Below, one piece after another: positions 1 through 6,768 of a stretch of 11,273 bases of DNA. The number at the start of each line of letters is the position of its first letter. Positions within the stretch are counted from its first letter, which is position 1. The position numbers and the translations under genes are program-made. The notes beneath the pieces are model-generated. The model was given only the letters and a program-made list of their open reading frames with translations. It was not told the origin of the DNA and made no database searches. Origin of the DNA: Actinomycetes bacterium (GTDB lineage: Bacteria > Actinomycetota > Actinomycetes > Propionibacteriales > Nocardioidaceae); assembly GCA_023396115.1 (NCBI GenBank), contig JAEWXC010000007.1, positions 1-11,273 of the forward strand, written 5' to 3'.

Positions 1-57
1 GCACCCCGCCCCGCCCCCGGCCCCGCCCCCCCCGGGGGGGGGCCCGTCGGCCATTCC
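1..57. other. Low-complexity C/G contig end
   Basis: This stretch is almost only C and G, including eight C (26-33) followed by nine G (34-42), a self-complementary foldback. No coding signal is visible. A mirror situation at the other end of the window suggests that both are assembly ends or homopolymer artefacts rather than biology. Confidence 0.7.
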
Positions 58-61
58 CCCT

Positions 62-102
62 CGGTGGTCGAGCACAGCCCGGTGGTCGAGCTTGCCGAGA
101 CC
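62..102. repeat. Partial dispersed repeat (GGTGGTCGAGC type)
   Basis: The 12-mer CGGTGGTCGAGC occurs twice, at 62-73 and 80-91. The second copy continues into TTGCCGAGACC (92-102) and forms an imperfect dyad with GGTCTCGGC on the opposite strand. Sequences of the form GGTGGTCGAGCnTGnCGAGACC are, from memory, frequent intergenic repeats in Nocardioides and related actinobacteria. The first copy looks truncated. It lies just upstream of the PadR promoter and no function is inferred. Confidence 0.5.
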
Positions 103-122
103 CAGCGTGACGCAGCCCACCC

Positions 123-153
123 TTGCCTCACGATACTTAACGATATATCGTGA
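123..153 (+). promoter_or_regulatory. Promoter and dyad operator of the PadR gene
   Basis: A possible -35 TTGCCT (123-128) and -10 TATCGT (146-151) are separated by 17 bp. Over them lies an inverted repeat, TCACGATA (128-135) and TATCGTGA (146-153), with a nested perfect 12-bp palindrome ACGATATATCGT (140-151). A repressor bound here would cover the spacer and the -10. PadR proteins commonly bind AT-rich dyads at their own promoters, so autoregulation is inferred. The AT-rich patch stands out sharply from the surrounding GC-rich DNA. Confidence 0.7.
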
Positions 154-182
154 TAGCACCAACGAAAGAAGGGAGGGGCGCC

Positions 183-848
183 ATGACCTGGAACCCCACC
201 GATGACGGAACCCCGGCCCGCGGCCGGGGACGCAACCGCCGCCACCCGCACGGCGGCCACCACGACCACCACCAGCACCACGCCCACCACCCCGGTCGCG
301 GCCCCGAGCGCGACGACTTCGGACCCCGCGGCCCGGAGCGTCGCGGCGGTCGCGGTCGCGGCGAACGTGGCCCCGGGCGACGGGGACGCACGCCGCGCGG
401 CGACGTGCGCGCCGCCGTCCTGGTGCTGCTGGCCGAGGAGCCGATGCACGGCTACCAGCTGATGCAGGCGATCGCCGAGCGCAGCAACGGACGCTGGACC
501 CCCAGCCCCGGTGCGATCTACCCGGTGCTCAGCCAACTCGAGGACGAGGGCCTGGTCCTCGTGACCGCCGAGTCGGGCCGCAAGGTCGCCAGCCTCACCG
601 AGGCCGGTCGCACCGCGGCCGGCGAGGCCGACCAGACCCGCGACCCGTTCGCCGCCGACCAGGGCCACGACGGCCCGGACCTGCGGGCACTGGTGCAGGG
701 CATCGGGGAGGCCACCCGCCAGGTGGCCCGCACCGGGTCGCCCGAGCAGCTGGCCAAGGCCACCGACGTGCTCACCCGGGCCCGCCGCGACCTGTACCTG
801 GTGCTGGCCGGGGTCGAGACCCCCGAGGCGGCCGCCGAGGAGGATTGA
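183..848 (+). CDS. PadR-family repressor with His-rich N-terminus (YqjI-like)
   Basis: Encodes 221 residues. The ATG at 183 is chosen because a strong purine-rich Shine-Dalgarno (GAAAGAAGGGAGGGG, 164-178) precedes it. The alternative GTG at 150 lies inside the operator and -10 box. Residues 21-36 contain ten histidines (HPHGGHHDHHQHHAHH), and 37-72 is a Gly/Arg/Pro-rich linker. Residues 73-150 are a PadR winged helix with MHGYQL (88-93) and TPSPGAIYPVLSQLEDEGL (106-124). A dimerisation tail follows. The layout of a metal-binding His tail before a PadR helix, including the TPSPG-IYP motif, matches E. coli YqjI, a nickel-responsive repressor of a ferric reductase gene. Metal sensing (Ni, Co, Zn or Fe) is therefore inferred. 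No metal transporter or reductase gene lies within the window, so the target may be only itself or a distant gene. The Arg-rich linker could add nonspecific DNA contacts. It converges with the YihY gene. Confidence 0.9.
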   Translation: MTWNPTDDGTPARGRGRNRRHPHGGHHDHHQHHAHHPGRGPERDDFGPRGPERRGGRGRGERGPGRRGRTPRGDVRAAVLVLLAEEPMHGYQLMQAIAERSNGRWTPSPGAIYPVLSQLEDEGLVLVTAESGRKVASLTEAGRTAAGEADQTRDPFAADQGHDGPDLRALVQGIGEATRQVARTGSPEQLAKATDVLTRARRDLYLVLAGVETPEAAAEED

Positions 849-861
849 GCCCACTCCCCCG

Positions 862-876
862 GGGCGCGTTGCGCCC
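862..876. terminator. Short hairpin between convergent genes
   Basis: GGGCGC (862-867) and GCGCCC (871-876) form a 6-bp GC stem with a 3-nt loop, in the 46-nt gap between the convergent PadR and YihY genes. There is no U-tract on either strand. A bidirectional weak terminator is plausible but unproven. Confidence 0.4.
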
Positions 877-894
877 ACCCACGACCGAGGCCGG

Positions 895-1938
895 TCAGCG
901 GCGCACGAAACGCCGGGCCAGGGCGACCGCGGCCAGCATCGTGGCGGCTCCGGCTGCGAAGACCGGGCCACGCCCGTCGCGTTCCTCCGGCACGGGTGCA
1001 GCACCGGCAGCCACCGCGGCCGCGAGGTCGATCCGGGGCCCCTCGACCCGGTGCGCGGCCTCCTCGGCCAGGCGCCGCCGCTCGACCGCACCCGGTGCGG
1101 TGTGCGCGAACGCCGCGGCGAGCAGCACCAGCCGGGAGAAGTAGTTGATCCAGACCAGCAGGATCAGGGTGATCCCGAAGACCTGGAAGGCCTCCTGGTC
1201 CTTGGTCGAGGCCATCAGCACCCCGGAGAGCCGCTTGAGCAGCTCGAACCCCACAGCCCCCAGGAGGGCACCCTGGAGCAGCTCGCGGCCGGTCAGGTCG
1301 GGTGCGGCCAGGATCCGGAACAGTGCCCAGAACAGCACCGTGCTGGCCGCCAGGCCGAGCACCCAGGTCAGCGCCTTGAGTGCCCAGGACAGCTCGGCGC
1401 CCAGCCCGACCAGGTCGAGCAGCTCGCGGCTGAACCCCGCCACGAACCCGCTGACGCTCACCGAGAGCAGCAGCACCGCACCGAGCACGGCCAGGGAGAT
1501 CAGGTCGCGCAGCTTGCCCATCACCAGGTTGGGCTGCTCGCGGGTGGGCAACTCGAAGAGGACCAGCAGCGCCTCGCGAATCGAGGACAACCAGCCGAGC
1601 CCGGCGTAGAGCACACCGACCAGACCGATCAGACCGACGGTGGCGGCGTTCTCCTGGACCACCGAGAGCGACAGCTCCCCGGGGCCGTCGCCGATCATCC
1701 CCGGCAGCACCTGCCCGATGGCCTCGAGGAGGTCGTCGCGGGCCTCGGGGTAGACCTTCGCGATCCAGCCGACCACGAAGAACGCCAGCGCCAGGATCGG
1801 GAAGAAGGACAGGAAGGCGAAGTAGGTGACCCCGCCGGCCTGCTGGTTGCCCTGGTGGGCGCCGTAGTGCTCCCAGGTGGACAGGAGCCGGTCGAGTCCG
1901 GGGTGGGCTGCGCGCAGTCGCGCGATCCGTTCCTTCAT
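895..1938 (-). CDS. YihY/BrkB-family inner membrane protein
   Basis: Encodes 347 residues. The ATG at 1938 is preceded by a very strong Shine-Dalgarno (GGGAGGAGG) that overlaps the stop region of the upstream gene. Hydrophobic segments lie at about 37-62, 99-128, 145-169, 185-212, 220-242 and 252-279, which is the usual six-helix YihY core. The N-terminal family signature is visible: an amphipathic start, then QQAGGVTYFAFLSFFPIL (32-49). A charged Ala/Arg tail (about 285-325) leads to an extra short hydrophobic stretch (326-342) ending RRFVRR. Proteins of this family were once annotated as ribonuclease BN, which is now known to be wrong. Their actual role (transport or envelope function) is unsettled. 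The gene starts 9 nt after the 2H phosphodiesterase stop and is almost certainly cotranscribed with it. Confidence 0.93.
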   Translation of the reverse strand: MKERIARLRAAHPGLDRLLSTWEHYGAHQGNQQAGGVTYFAFLSFFPILALAFFVVGWIAKVYPEARDDLLEAIGQVLPGMIGDGPGELSLSVVQENAATVGLIGLVGVLYAGLGWLSSIREALLVLFELPTREQPNLVMGKLRDLISLAVLGAVLLLSVSVSGFVAGFSRELLDLVGLGAELSWALKALTWVLGLAASTVLFWALFRILAAPDLTGRELLQGALLGAVGFELLKRLSGVLMASTKDQEAFQVFGITLILLVWINYFSRLVLLAAAFAHTAPGAVERRRLAEEAAHRVEGPRIDLAAAVAAGAAPVPEERDGRGPVFAAGAATMLAAVALARRFVRR

Positions 1939-1947
1939 GCCTCCTCC

Positions 1948-2457
1948 CTACCCGAGGTCGAAGGTCCGAACCACCTGCCACCCCGCGACGGGGTCGTGGA
2001 CGTACAGGTGGAACCCGGACACCTCGAAGCGGCACTCGAAGCGCGCCAGCTCCTCGAAGGCCCGGTCCAGCAGCGGGTCGTCGAGCTGGTGGGCCACGGT
2101 CACGTGCGGGTGGTAGGGGTACTGCAGCTCGACGGCCAGCGGGCCGGAGCGGACCTCGTCCTGCAGGTGCTCGAAGCCGCCGATGCCCTCGGCGACGGTG
2201 ACGAACACGACCGGGGAGACGGGGCGGAAGGTGCCGGTGCCGCGCAGCAGGACGCTGAAGCCGCTGCCGCGTCGGGCTGCGGCGGCGAGGTGGTCGACGA
2301 CCGCACCGAGGTCCTCGTCGGCCACCTCGGTGGGCGGGACCAGCGTGACGTGGGTGGGGATCATCGTGGCCGTGGCGTCACCGAGGTCGGTCCGGTACTC
2401 CTGGAGCTGGGTGGCCCAGGGCTCCGGGATCGAGACGGCTACTCCGATGGTCGGCAC
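1948..2457 (-). CDS. 2H-phosphoesterase (2'-5' RNA ligase/LigT-like)
   Basis: Encodes 169 residues, near the usual length of bacterial LigT-like proteins. The two family-defining H-x-T motifs are present: HVT at 36-38 (within PTHVTLVPP) and HVT at 118-120 (within HPHVTVAHQ). In 2H enzymes the two histidines act as general acid and base on 2',3'-cyclic or 2'-5' phosphodiesters, so hydrolysis of cyclic RNA ends or cyclic nucleotides is the likely activity. The real substrate cannot be read from the sequence. The start is GTG at 2457, with no Shine-Dalgarno but a TAGGCT -10-like box 7 nt upstream, suggesting a leaderless mRNA. It is the first gene of a two-gene unit with YihY and divergent from trpS. 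Confidence 0.88.
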   Translation of the reverse strand: MPTIGVAVSIPEPWATQLQEYRTDLGDATATMIPTHVTLVPPTEVADEDLGAVVDHLAAAARRGSGFSVLLRGTGTFRPVSPVVFVTVAEGIGGFEHLQDEVRSGPLAVELQYPYHPHVTVAHQLDDPLLDRAFEELARFECRFEVSGFHLYVHDPVAGWQVVRTFDLG

Positions 2458-2464
2458 CTGCGGC

Positions 2465-2470
2465 AGCCTA
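2465..2470 (-). promoter_or_regulatory. -10 box for leaderless 2H/YihY operon
   Basis: Read on the minus strand, TAGGCT fits the actinobacterial TAnnnT -10 and is followed by 7 nt and then the GTG start at 2457. This places the expected transcription start at the start codon. No clear -35 element is seen, so this is suggestive rather than certain. Confidence 0.5.
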
Positions 2471-2528
2471 CCGGCCCGGGCCGTCGGGGCGGGGAACCTC
2501 CCGCCCGCGGTGGCCCGGTCGCGACGAC

Positions 2529-2534
2529 TACGAT
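2529..2534 (+). promoter_or_regulatory. -10 box for leaderless trpS
   Basis: TACGAT lies 6 nt before the GTG start at 2541, and no Shine-Dalgarno precedes that codon. The arrangement predicts transcription starting at or next to the start codon. A -35 hexamer is not recognisable in the GC-rich upstream DNA. Confidence 0.5.
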
Positions 2535-2540
2535 GGCGGC

Positions 2541-3590
2541 GTGACTGACACCTTCCGCGCGTCCCTGGCCCGCAGCGCCGAGGTCGAGGCCGAGATCGCC
2601 GCGCACCCGGAGAAGTTCCGGATGCTGACCGGCGACCGACCCACCGGCGCCCTGCACATCGGGCACTACTTCGGTTCGATCCAGAACCGCTTGAAGCTCC
2701 AGGCCAGCGGTGCCGACGTGTGGCAGATCATCGCCGACTACCAGGTGATCACCGACCGCGAGGTCGCCGGGGACATCGCCGGCTCGGTCCGCAACCTGAT
2801 GATCGACTCGCTGGCCGCCGGGATGGACCCGGAGAGGTGCACGTTCTTCACCCACTCCGCGGTGCCGGCACTGAACCAGCTGCTGCTGCCGTTCCTGTCG
2901 CTGGTCTCGGTGGCCGAGCTGCAGCGCAACCCCACGGTCAAGGACGAGGCCGCGACGGCGGGGATCACCTCGATCAGCGGGCTGATGCTCACCTACCCGG
3001 TGCACCAGGCCGCGGACATCCTGTTCTGCAAGGGCAACGTGGTGCCGGTGGGGCGTGACCAGCTGCCGCACATCGAGCAGACCCGGGTCGTGGCGCGGCG
3101 GTTCAACGACCGGTACGGGCACACCTTCCCCGAGCCGGAGGCGCTGCTCGCCGAGGTGCCGATGATCCTGGGCACCGACGGCACGAAGATGAGCAAGTCC
3201 AAGGGCAACGTGGTGGAGCTGCGGATGACCGCGGACGAGACCGCCAAGAAGCTCAAGGGCGCCAAGACCGACTCCGACCGCAACATCACCTACGACCCCG
3301 ACGGCCGGCCCGAGGTCGCGAACCTGCTGCGGGTGATCTCGCTGTGCGAGGGCACCGCACCCGAGCAGGTGGCCGAGGAGATCGGTGACGGCGGTGGCGG
3401 GGCGCTGAAGAAGCGGCTCACCGACGCCGTCAACACCGAGCTGGCGCCGCTGCGTGCCCGTCGGGCCGAGCTGGAGCAGGACCTGGGCTACGTCGACGGC
3501 GTGCTGCGCTCGGGCAACGAGCGGGCCAACGCGGTCGCCGAGGCGACGCTGGCCGAGGTGCGCGAGCGGATGGGGATGCTCTACAACTGA
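2541..3590 (+). CDS. trpS: Tryptophanyl-tRNA synthetase (auxiliary-type clade features)
   Basis: Encodes 349 residues. A class I aminoacyl-tRNA synthetase that charges tRNA-Trp with tryptophan in the cytosol. The HIGH signature is at 39-42, preceded by TGDRPTG (30-36). The tryptophan/ATP-pocket block VGRDQLPHIEQTR is at 170-182, and KMSKS is at 216-220. The C-terminal helical domain ends at MLYN. The TGDRPTGALHIGHY form resembles the second bacterial TrpRS type (as in Deinococcus TrpRS II and streptococcal TrpS) more than the SGxQPT...HLGN form of mycobacterial TrpS. This is recalled, not aligned. The GTG at 2541 fits a leaderless transcript. An out-of-frame ATG at 2533 opens only three codons and is ignored. 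A divergent RNA-end phosphodiesterase gene shares its promoter region. Confidence 0.96.
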   Translation: MTDTFRASLARSAEVEAEIAAHPEKFRMLTGDRPTGALHIGHYFGSIQNRLKLQASGADVWQIIADYQVITDREVAGDIAGSVRNLMIDSLAAGMDPERCTFFTHSAVPALNQLLLPFLSLVSVAELQRNPTVKDEAATAGITSISGLMLTYPVHQAADILFCKGNVVPVGRDQLPHIEQTRVVARRFNDRYGHTFPEPEALLAEVPMILGTDGTKMSKSKGNVVELRMTADETAKKLKGAKTDSDRNITYDPDGRPEVANLLRVISLCEGTAPEQVAEEIGDGGGGALKKRLTDAVNTELAPLRARRAELEQDLGYVDGVLRSGNERANAVAEATLAEVRERMGMLYN

Positions 3591-3629
3591 CCCCTCCCCG
3601 GGACACCCTCCACAGGATGCCCGAACCTC

Positions 3630-3658
3630 TGGCGTTCGAACACGTGTTCGAGTACCAT
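3630..3658 (+). promoter_or_regulatory. LexA/SOS box inside the nuclease promoter
   Basis: TCGAACACGTGTTCGA (3636-3651) is a perfect 16-bp palindrome matching the actinobacterial LexA consensus TCGAAC-N4-GTTCGA. It fills the spacer between a weak -35 (TGGCGT, 3630-3635) and a -10 TACCAT (3653-3658). The -10 is 6 nt before the ATG at 3665. LexA bound here would block RNA polymerase, so DNA damage should induce the downstream gene. Confidence 0.85.
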
Positions 3659-3664
3659 GGGTGC

Positions 3665-5059
3665 ATGGAGACGGTCTCGAAACTCGACGCGACAGCACTG
3701 CTGGCGCGCGCGGCCGAGACCACCCGGAGCCGTCGGCTCGCCGAGGCGCATGACCTCGCGCTGCTGCTGCAGTGGGCAGAGGTCTCCGCGGACGCCCCCG
3801 GTCCTCTGATCGCCCTGGGCGGTGAGGGCACCCCGCAGGTGCGGGACTTCTGCCTGGGCGAGATCGCCCTGGCCCGGGGCGCGGGGGTCGGCGCCACCGC
3901 ACACGCCCTGGCCGACGCGTTGGACCTCGCACACCGGTTGCCGCGTTGCTGGGCGGCACTGCTGGCGGGCGAGGTGGACGCGTGGATTCCCCGGCGCGTG
4001 GCCAAGTTGTCGCGCGCGTTGCCGCTCGACCGGGTCGAGCTGGTCGACGCGGCGGTCTCGGCGATGCTGGGGCACGAGTCCCCCGGCCGGGTGCTGCAGG
4101 TCGCCGAGGCGAAGGTCATGGAGGCCGACCTGGCCGCCCACCAGGCCCGGGTGGAGGCCGAACGACAGCGACGCTACGTGGCCGTGTCGCGCACCGACGA
4201 GTACGGCCTGCGCACTCTGATCGCCCGACTCGAGTCCGGCGATGCCGCCTGGGTGGAGGCCACCGTGGCGCGGGTCGCCGAGATCCTGCGTCCCGAGCAC
4301 CCCGACACCGGTGTCGACGAGCTCCACGCACTGGCGTTCGGGTGGCTGGCCCGCCCCGCCGAGCTGCTGGCCCTGCTCGCCGCACACACCGAGCCCACGG
4401 CAACCCCTGGTGCCGACGAGCCACTGCACCGGGCCGTGGCGTTCCCCGCCGACCTGCTCGGTGCGCTGCGCGAGGTCGACCTCAGCGTCCTCGCACCCCG
4501 CGCGGTGCTCTACGTGCACGTCCACGAAAGCGCCCTGCACGGGGTCGACGCGGTCGCCCGGGTCGAGGGACTCGGGCCGGTCACTCTGGACCAGCTGCAG
4601 GGACTGCTGGGGCGTACCCGGCTCACCGTGAAGCCGGTCATCGACCTGCGCGACCGGGTCCGCGGGGCCGCCTACGAGCACCCCACGTCGGTCAAGGAGC
4701 GCGTCCACCTCATCACCGACGGCGACTACTGGCCGTGGGCCACCTCAACCTCGCGCCACGTGGACTACGACCACGTGACCGCGTACGAGCACACCCACGG
4801 ACCACCCGACCAGACCGGCACCCACAACTCCGGTCCCCTCGGGAGGCGACACCACCGGTACAAGACCTTTGCGGGCTTCGACGCCCGGCAGGCCGGTGCG
4901 GGCCGCTACGCCTGGACGACTCCGCACGGGCTCGGGTTCCTCGTCGACCACACCGGCACCCGCGAGGTCACCTGGGCCCACGCCCGGGCGATCATCGACG
5001 CGCCGCCCGGTCTGGACCTCTATCCACCTGATCGTTGCTACCTCTTGCCGGTGGGGTGA
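3665..5059 (+). CDS. DUF222/HNH endonuclease-like protein (13E12 repeat family), SOS-controlled
   Basis: Encodes 464 residues. The DUF222 helical region occupies roughly 20-310. A C-terminal HNH nuclease fold follows, with DYDH (367-370), THNSGPL (N388) and RRHHRYKT (H396, H397), then the family's PHGLGF tail. These are the metal-binding and catalytic positions of HNH enzymes; the first zinc-type cysteine seen in some relatives is absent. The ATG at 3665 is chosen because the longer reading frame from 3617 runs through the LexA box and the -10. There is no Shine-Dalgarno, so translation is probably leaderless. Members are multicopy in actinobacteria and include the M. tuberculosis REP13E12 genes, several of which are known to carry SOS boxes. 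Target DNA and biological role are not established. A selfish, recombination-linked or damage-response role is inferred. Codon use matches the host, so it is not a recent low-GC import. Confidence 0.92.
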   Translation: METVSKLDATALLARAAETTRSRRLAEAHDLALLLQWAEVSADAPGPLIALGGEGTPQVRDFCLGEIALARGAGVGATAHALADALDLAHRLPRCWAALLAGEVDAWIPRRVAKLSRALPLDRVELVDAAVSAMLGHESPGRVLQVAEAKVMEADLAAHQARVEAERQRRYVAVSRTDEYGLRTLIARLESGDAAWVEATVARVAEILRPEHPDTGVDELHALAFGWLARPAELLALLAAHTEPTATPGADEPLHRAVAFPADLLGALREVDLSVLAPRAVLYVHVHESALHGVDAVARVEGLGPVTLDQLQGLLGRTRLTVKPVIDLRDRVRGAAYEHPTSVKERVHLITDGDYWPWATSTSRHVDYDHVTAYEHTHGPPDQTGTHNSGPLGRRHHRYKTFAGFDARQAGAGRYAWTTPHGLGFLVDHTGTREVTWAHARAIIDAPPGLDLYPPDRCYLLPVG

Positions 5060-5073
5060 CTCGTCAGTAGCGT
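5045..5073 (+). promoter_or_regulatory. Promoter of the lipase gene
   Basis: TTGCCG (5045-5050) and TAGCGT (5068-5073) are separated by exactly 17 bp, a good match to the actinobacterial housekeeping promoter. The -35 lies inside the last codons of the nuclease gene. Transcription would start near 5080, which rules out the upstream ATG at 5072 as the lipase start and gives the lipase a supply independent of the SOS promoter. Confidence 0.65.
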
Positions 5074-5119
5074 GCCGCGGCAGGGAGCCGGACGGACCGG
5101 CTCAGGGAAGGACGTCGTC

Positions 5120-6367
5120 GTGACGACCGCTGTTCCGTTCCGCCGCCGCGCAGCCCGCGCGGCCGCCACCGCCGTGAGTGTCGCCCTGGGAGTGGCGACG
5201 TTCTCCGCCGTGGCTCCTGCCCAGGGAGCCGTCGAGCCCCCGCGTCCGGCCTTCTACGAGGCTCCGGCGTCGCTGCCGGCCCGCAACGGTGACGTCATCC
5301 GGCAGCAGGCGCAGCCGTTCCTGCTGGACCCGCTGAAGGCGTCGAGCCTGGTCCGGGACAGCCGCCGGATGATGTACCGCACGACCGACCGGACCGGGAA
5401 GGCGATCGCCGTCACCGGCACCGTGTTCGTCCCGAAGACCGCGTGGGTGGGTCGGGGCAAGCGGCCGGTGATCGGGTACGCCGCGGGCACCCAGGGCATG
5501 GCGGACCGGTGTGCGCCGTCGCGCCAGTACGCCGAGGGCTTCGAGTACGAGGCGATCGGGATCGAGGGGCTGCTGGCGCGTGGCTACGCGGTGGCGCTGA
5601 CCGACTACGAGGGTCTGGGCACGGCGGGCGTGCACACCTACATGGACCGGGTCAGCCAGGGTCACGCGGTGCTCGACGCGGTGCGTGCTGCGCAGCGTCT
5701 GGGGATCAGCGGCATCACGAGCGACAACCCGGTGGGTCTGGAGGGCTACTCCCAGGGTGGTGGCGCGGCTGCGTCGGCTGCGGAGCTGGCCGGGTCGTAC
5801 GCCCCGGACCTGAAGGTGAAGGGTGCCGTGGTCGGTGCCGTGCCGGCTGACCTGGGTGCGGTGGCCACGAACCTGGACGGTGGCCTGTTCTCGGCGTTCT
5901 CGTTCTTCGCGCTGCGGGGTCTGGCCGAGTCCTACGACATGGACCTGTCGCCCTACCTGAACGCCGCCGGCCGCCAGGTGATGGACGACGTCGAGCAGGA
6001 CTGCGTGTTCGACCTGTTCTCGACCGCGTTCAAGAAGTCCAAGGACCTCTCGGCCAACGGTCAGCCGATGTCGCAGCTGATGAAGTCGGAGCCGTTCGCC
6101 TCGATCATCGAGGCCCAGCGGATCGGCCGGACGAAGCCGGCCTTCCCGGTGCTGGTGACCCACTCGCGCCTGGACGACACCATCCCGTTCGCGGTCGGCA
6201 AGGGCATGGCGAAGTCGTGGTGCGGCAAGGGCGCGAACGTGCGGTTCTCCTCCAACGTCGCTCCCCTGCACCTGGGCGGCATGCTGCCGCACCTGGCCGA
6301 GGGTCTGCCGTTCTTCGAGGCCCGGTTCGCGGGGTTGCCGCAGGTCTCCAACTGCTGGCTGATCTGA
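5120..6367 (+). CDS. Secreted alpha/beta-hydrolase, secretory lipase (LIP) family
   Basis: Encodes 415 residues. The GTG at 5120 is chosen for the Shine-Dalgarno AGGGAAGGA (5104-5112) and because the ATG at 5072 falls inside the promoter. Residues 1-34 form a Sec-type signal: RRRAAR charge region, hydrophobic Ala/Val core, likely cut after VAPA. The mature protein has the alpha/beta-hydrolase nucleophile elbow GYSQG with S211, a late acid at D352 or D353 (SRLDDTIPF) and H384 (APLHLGG). This triad order and spacing fit the LIP family known from Candida lipases and actinobacterial extracellular esterases. Four cysteines (131, 295, 368, 412) could make two disulfides after export. It probably hydrolyses triacylglycerols or other esters outside the cell; the exact substrate is unknown. 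It ends in a strong terminator. Confidence 0.9.
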   Translation: MTTAVPFRRRAARAAATAVSVALGVATFSAVAPAQGAVEPPRPAFYEAPASLPARNGDVIRQQAQPFLLDPLKASSLVRDSRRMMYRTTDRTGKAIAVTGTVFVPKTAWVGRGKRPVIGYAAGTQGMADRCAPSRQYAEGFEYEAIGIEGLLARGYAVALTDYEGLGTAGVHTYMDRVSQGHAVLDAVRAAQRLGISGITSDNPVGLEGYSQGGGAAASAAELAGSYAPDLKVKGAVVGAVPADLGAVATNLDGGLFSAFSFFALRGLAESYDMDLSPYLNAAGRQVMDDVEQDCVFDLFSTAFKKSKDLSANGQPMSQLMKSEPFASIIEAQRIGRTKPAFPVLVTHSRLDDTIPFAVGKGMAKSWCGKGANVRFSSNVAPLHLGGMLPHLAEGLPFFEARFAGLPQVSNCWLI

Positions 6368-6379
6368 GTTCCTGACACC

Positions 6380-6414
6380 CACACCGCCCGCCGGGGTTCC
6401 CGGCGGGCGGTGTG
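6380..6414. terminator. Strong bidirectional hairpin terminator
   Basis: A perfect 16-bp stem (6380-6395 with 6399-6414) closes on a 3-nt loop. It sits 12 nt past the lipase stop and 36 nt past the stop of the convergent gene at 6451. No long U-tract follows, as is common in GC-rich actinobacteria. It probably serves both convergent units. Confidence 0.85.
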
Positions 6415-6450
6415 CTGTCGTGGTGGGTCGTGGGATCCGTTTCGCGCGGT

Positions 6451-6768
6451 TCACGTCTCCCCGAGCCGGAGCGGCTCAGCGTGGGTGTGAGGGTCCGCGC
6501 CCCACAGCCTGATCAGTCCCCGGTCGGGGTCCTGGCCGGACTCGGCGTACAGGACGAACGTCTGGCCGTCCCGGAGCCGTTGGCGCGCCCAGTCGAGGGC
6601 CTCTTCCACGTCGGCGACCTCGGTCAACCGGTACTCGTCGCAGCGCCACATGACCTGCTCCTGGGGCACTCCCTCCGGCGCAGCTGGTTCGTGCCAGAAG
6701 TACACCCGGTAGACCGGGCGCTCCACCTCCCACGTGACGTCACGTGGCTCCACGCCCTCGACCTTCAC
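6451..6768 (-). CDS. Small conserved-looking protein of unknown function
   Basis: Encodes 105 residues from GTG 6768. Its first bases overlap the stop of the upstream gene as GTGA, so it is probably translated by coupling. The longer frame from 7029 is rejected because its first part is the out-of-frame shadow of the upstream Cys-rich gene. The protein reads as compact alpha/beta: strands around VYRVYFW (about 17-23) and YRLTEV, a helix ADVEEALDWARQRL, then strand TFVLYAESG and GLIRLWGADP near the end. There are no transmembrane segments and no recognised catalytic motif. Small actinobacterial hypotheticals with a similar VYRVYFW...WA...GLVRL pattern exist in my memory, but none has a function I can name. 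Its tight pairing with the Cys-rich protein suggests that they act together. Confidence 0.75.
   Translation of the reverse strand: MKVEGVEPRDVTWEVERPVYRVYFWHEPAAPEGVPQEQVMWRCDEYRLTEVADVEEALDWARQRLRDGQTFVLYAESGQDPDRGLIRLWGADPHTHAEPLRLGET

Noticed and set aside
150..182. Upstream GTG start for the PadR gene
   Set aside because: It lies within the operator and -10 box; the ATG at 183 has the strong Shine-Dalgarno.
1051..2544. Long plus-strand open frame of about 500 codons
   Set aside because: It is antisense to the YihY and 2H genes, is full of Gln/Gly/His typical of reverse GC-rich codons, and has no domain.
3617..3664. Upstream ATG start for the HNH gene
   Set aside because: The added residues are encoded by the LexA box and -10 element.
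2439..3959. Long minus-strand open frame over trpS
   Set aside because: It is the antisense shadow of trpS and the start of the nuclease gene, with low-complexity Arg/Gly/His composition.
5072..5119. Upstream ATG start for the lipase
   Set aside because: It begins inside the -10 hexamer and would put 16 extra residues before the signal peptide.
5102..6454. 450-codon minus-strand frame over the lipase
   Set aside because: It is antisense to a gene with a clear catalytic triad and signal peptide, and lacks family features.
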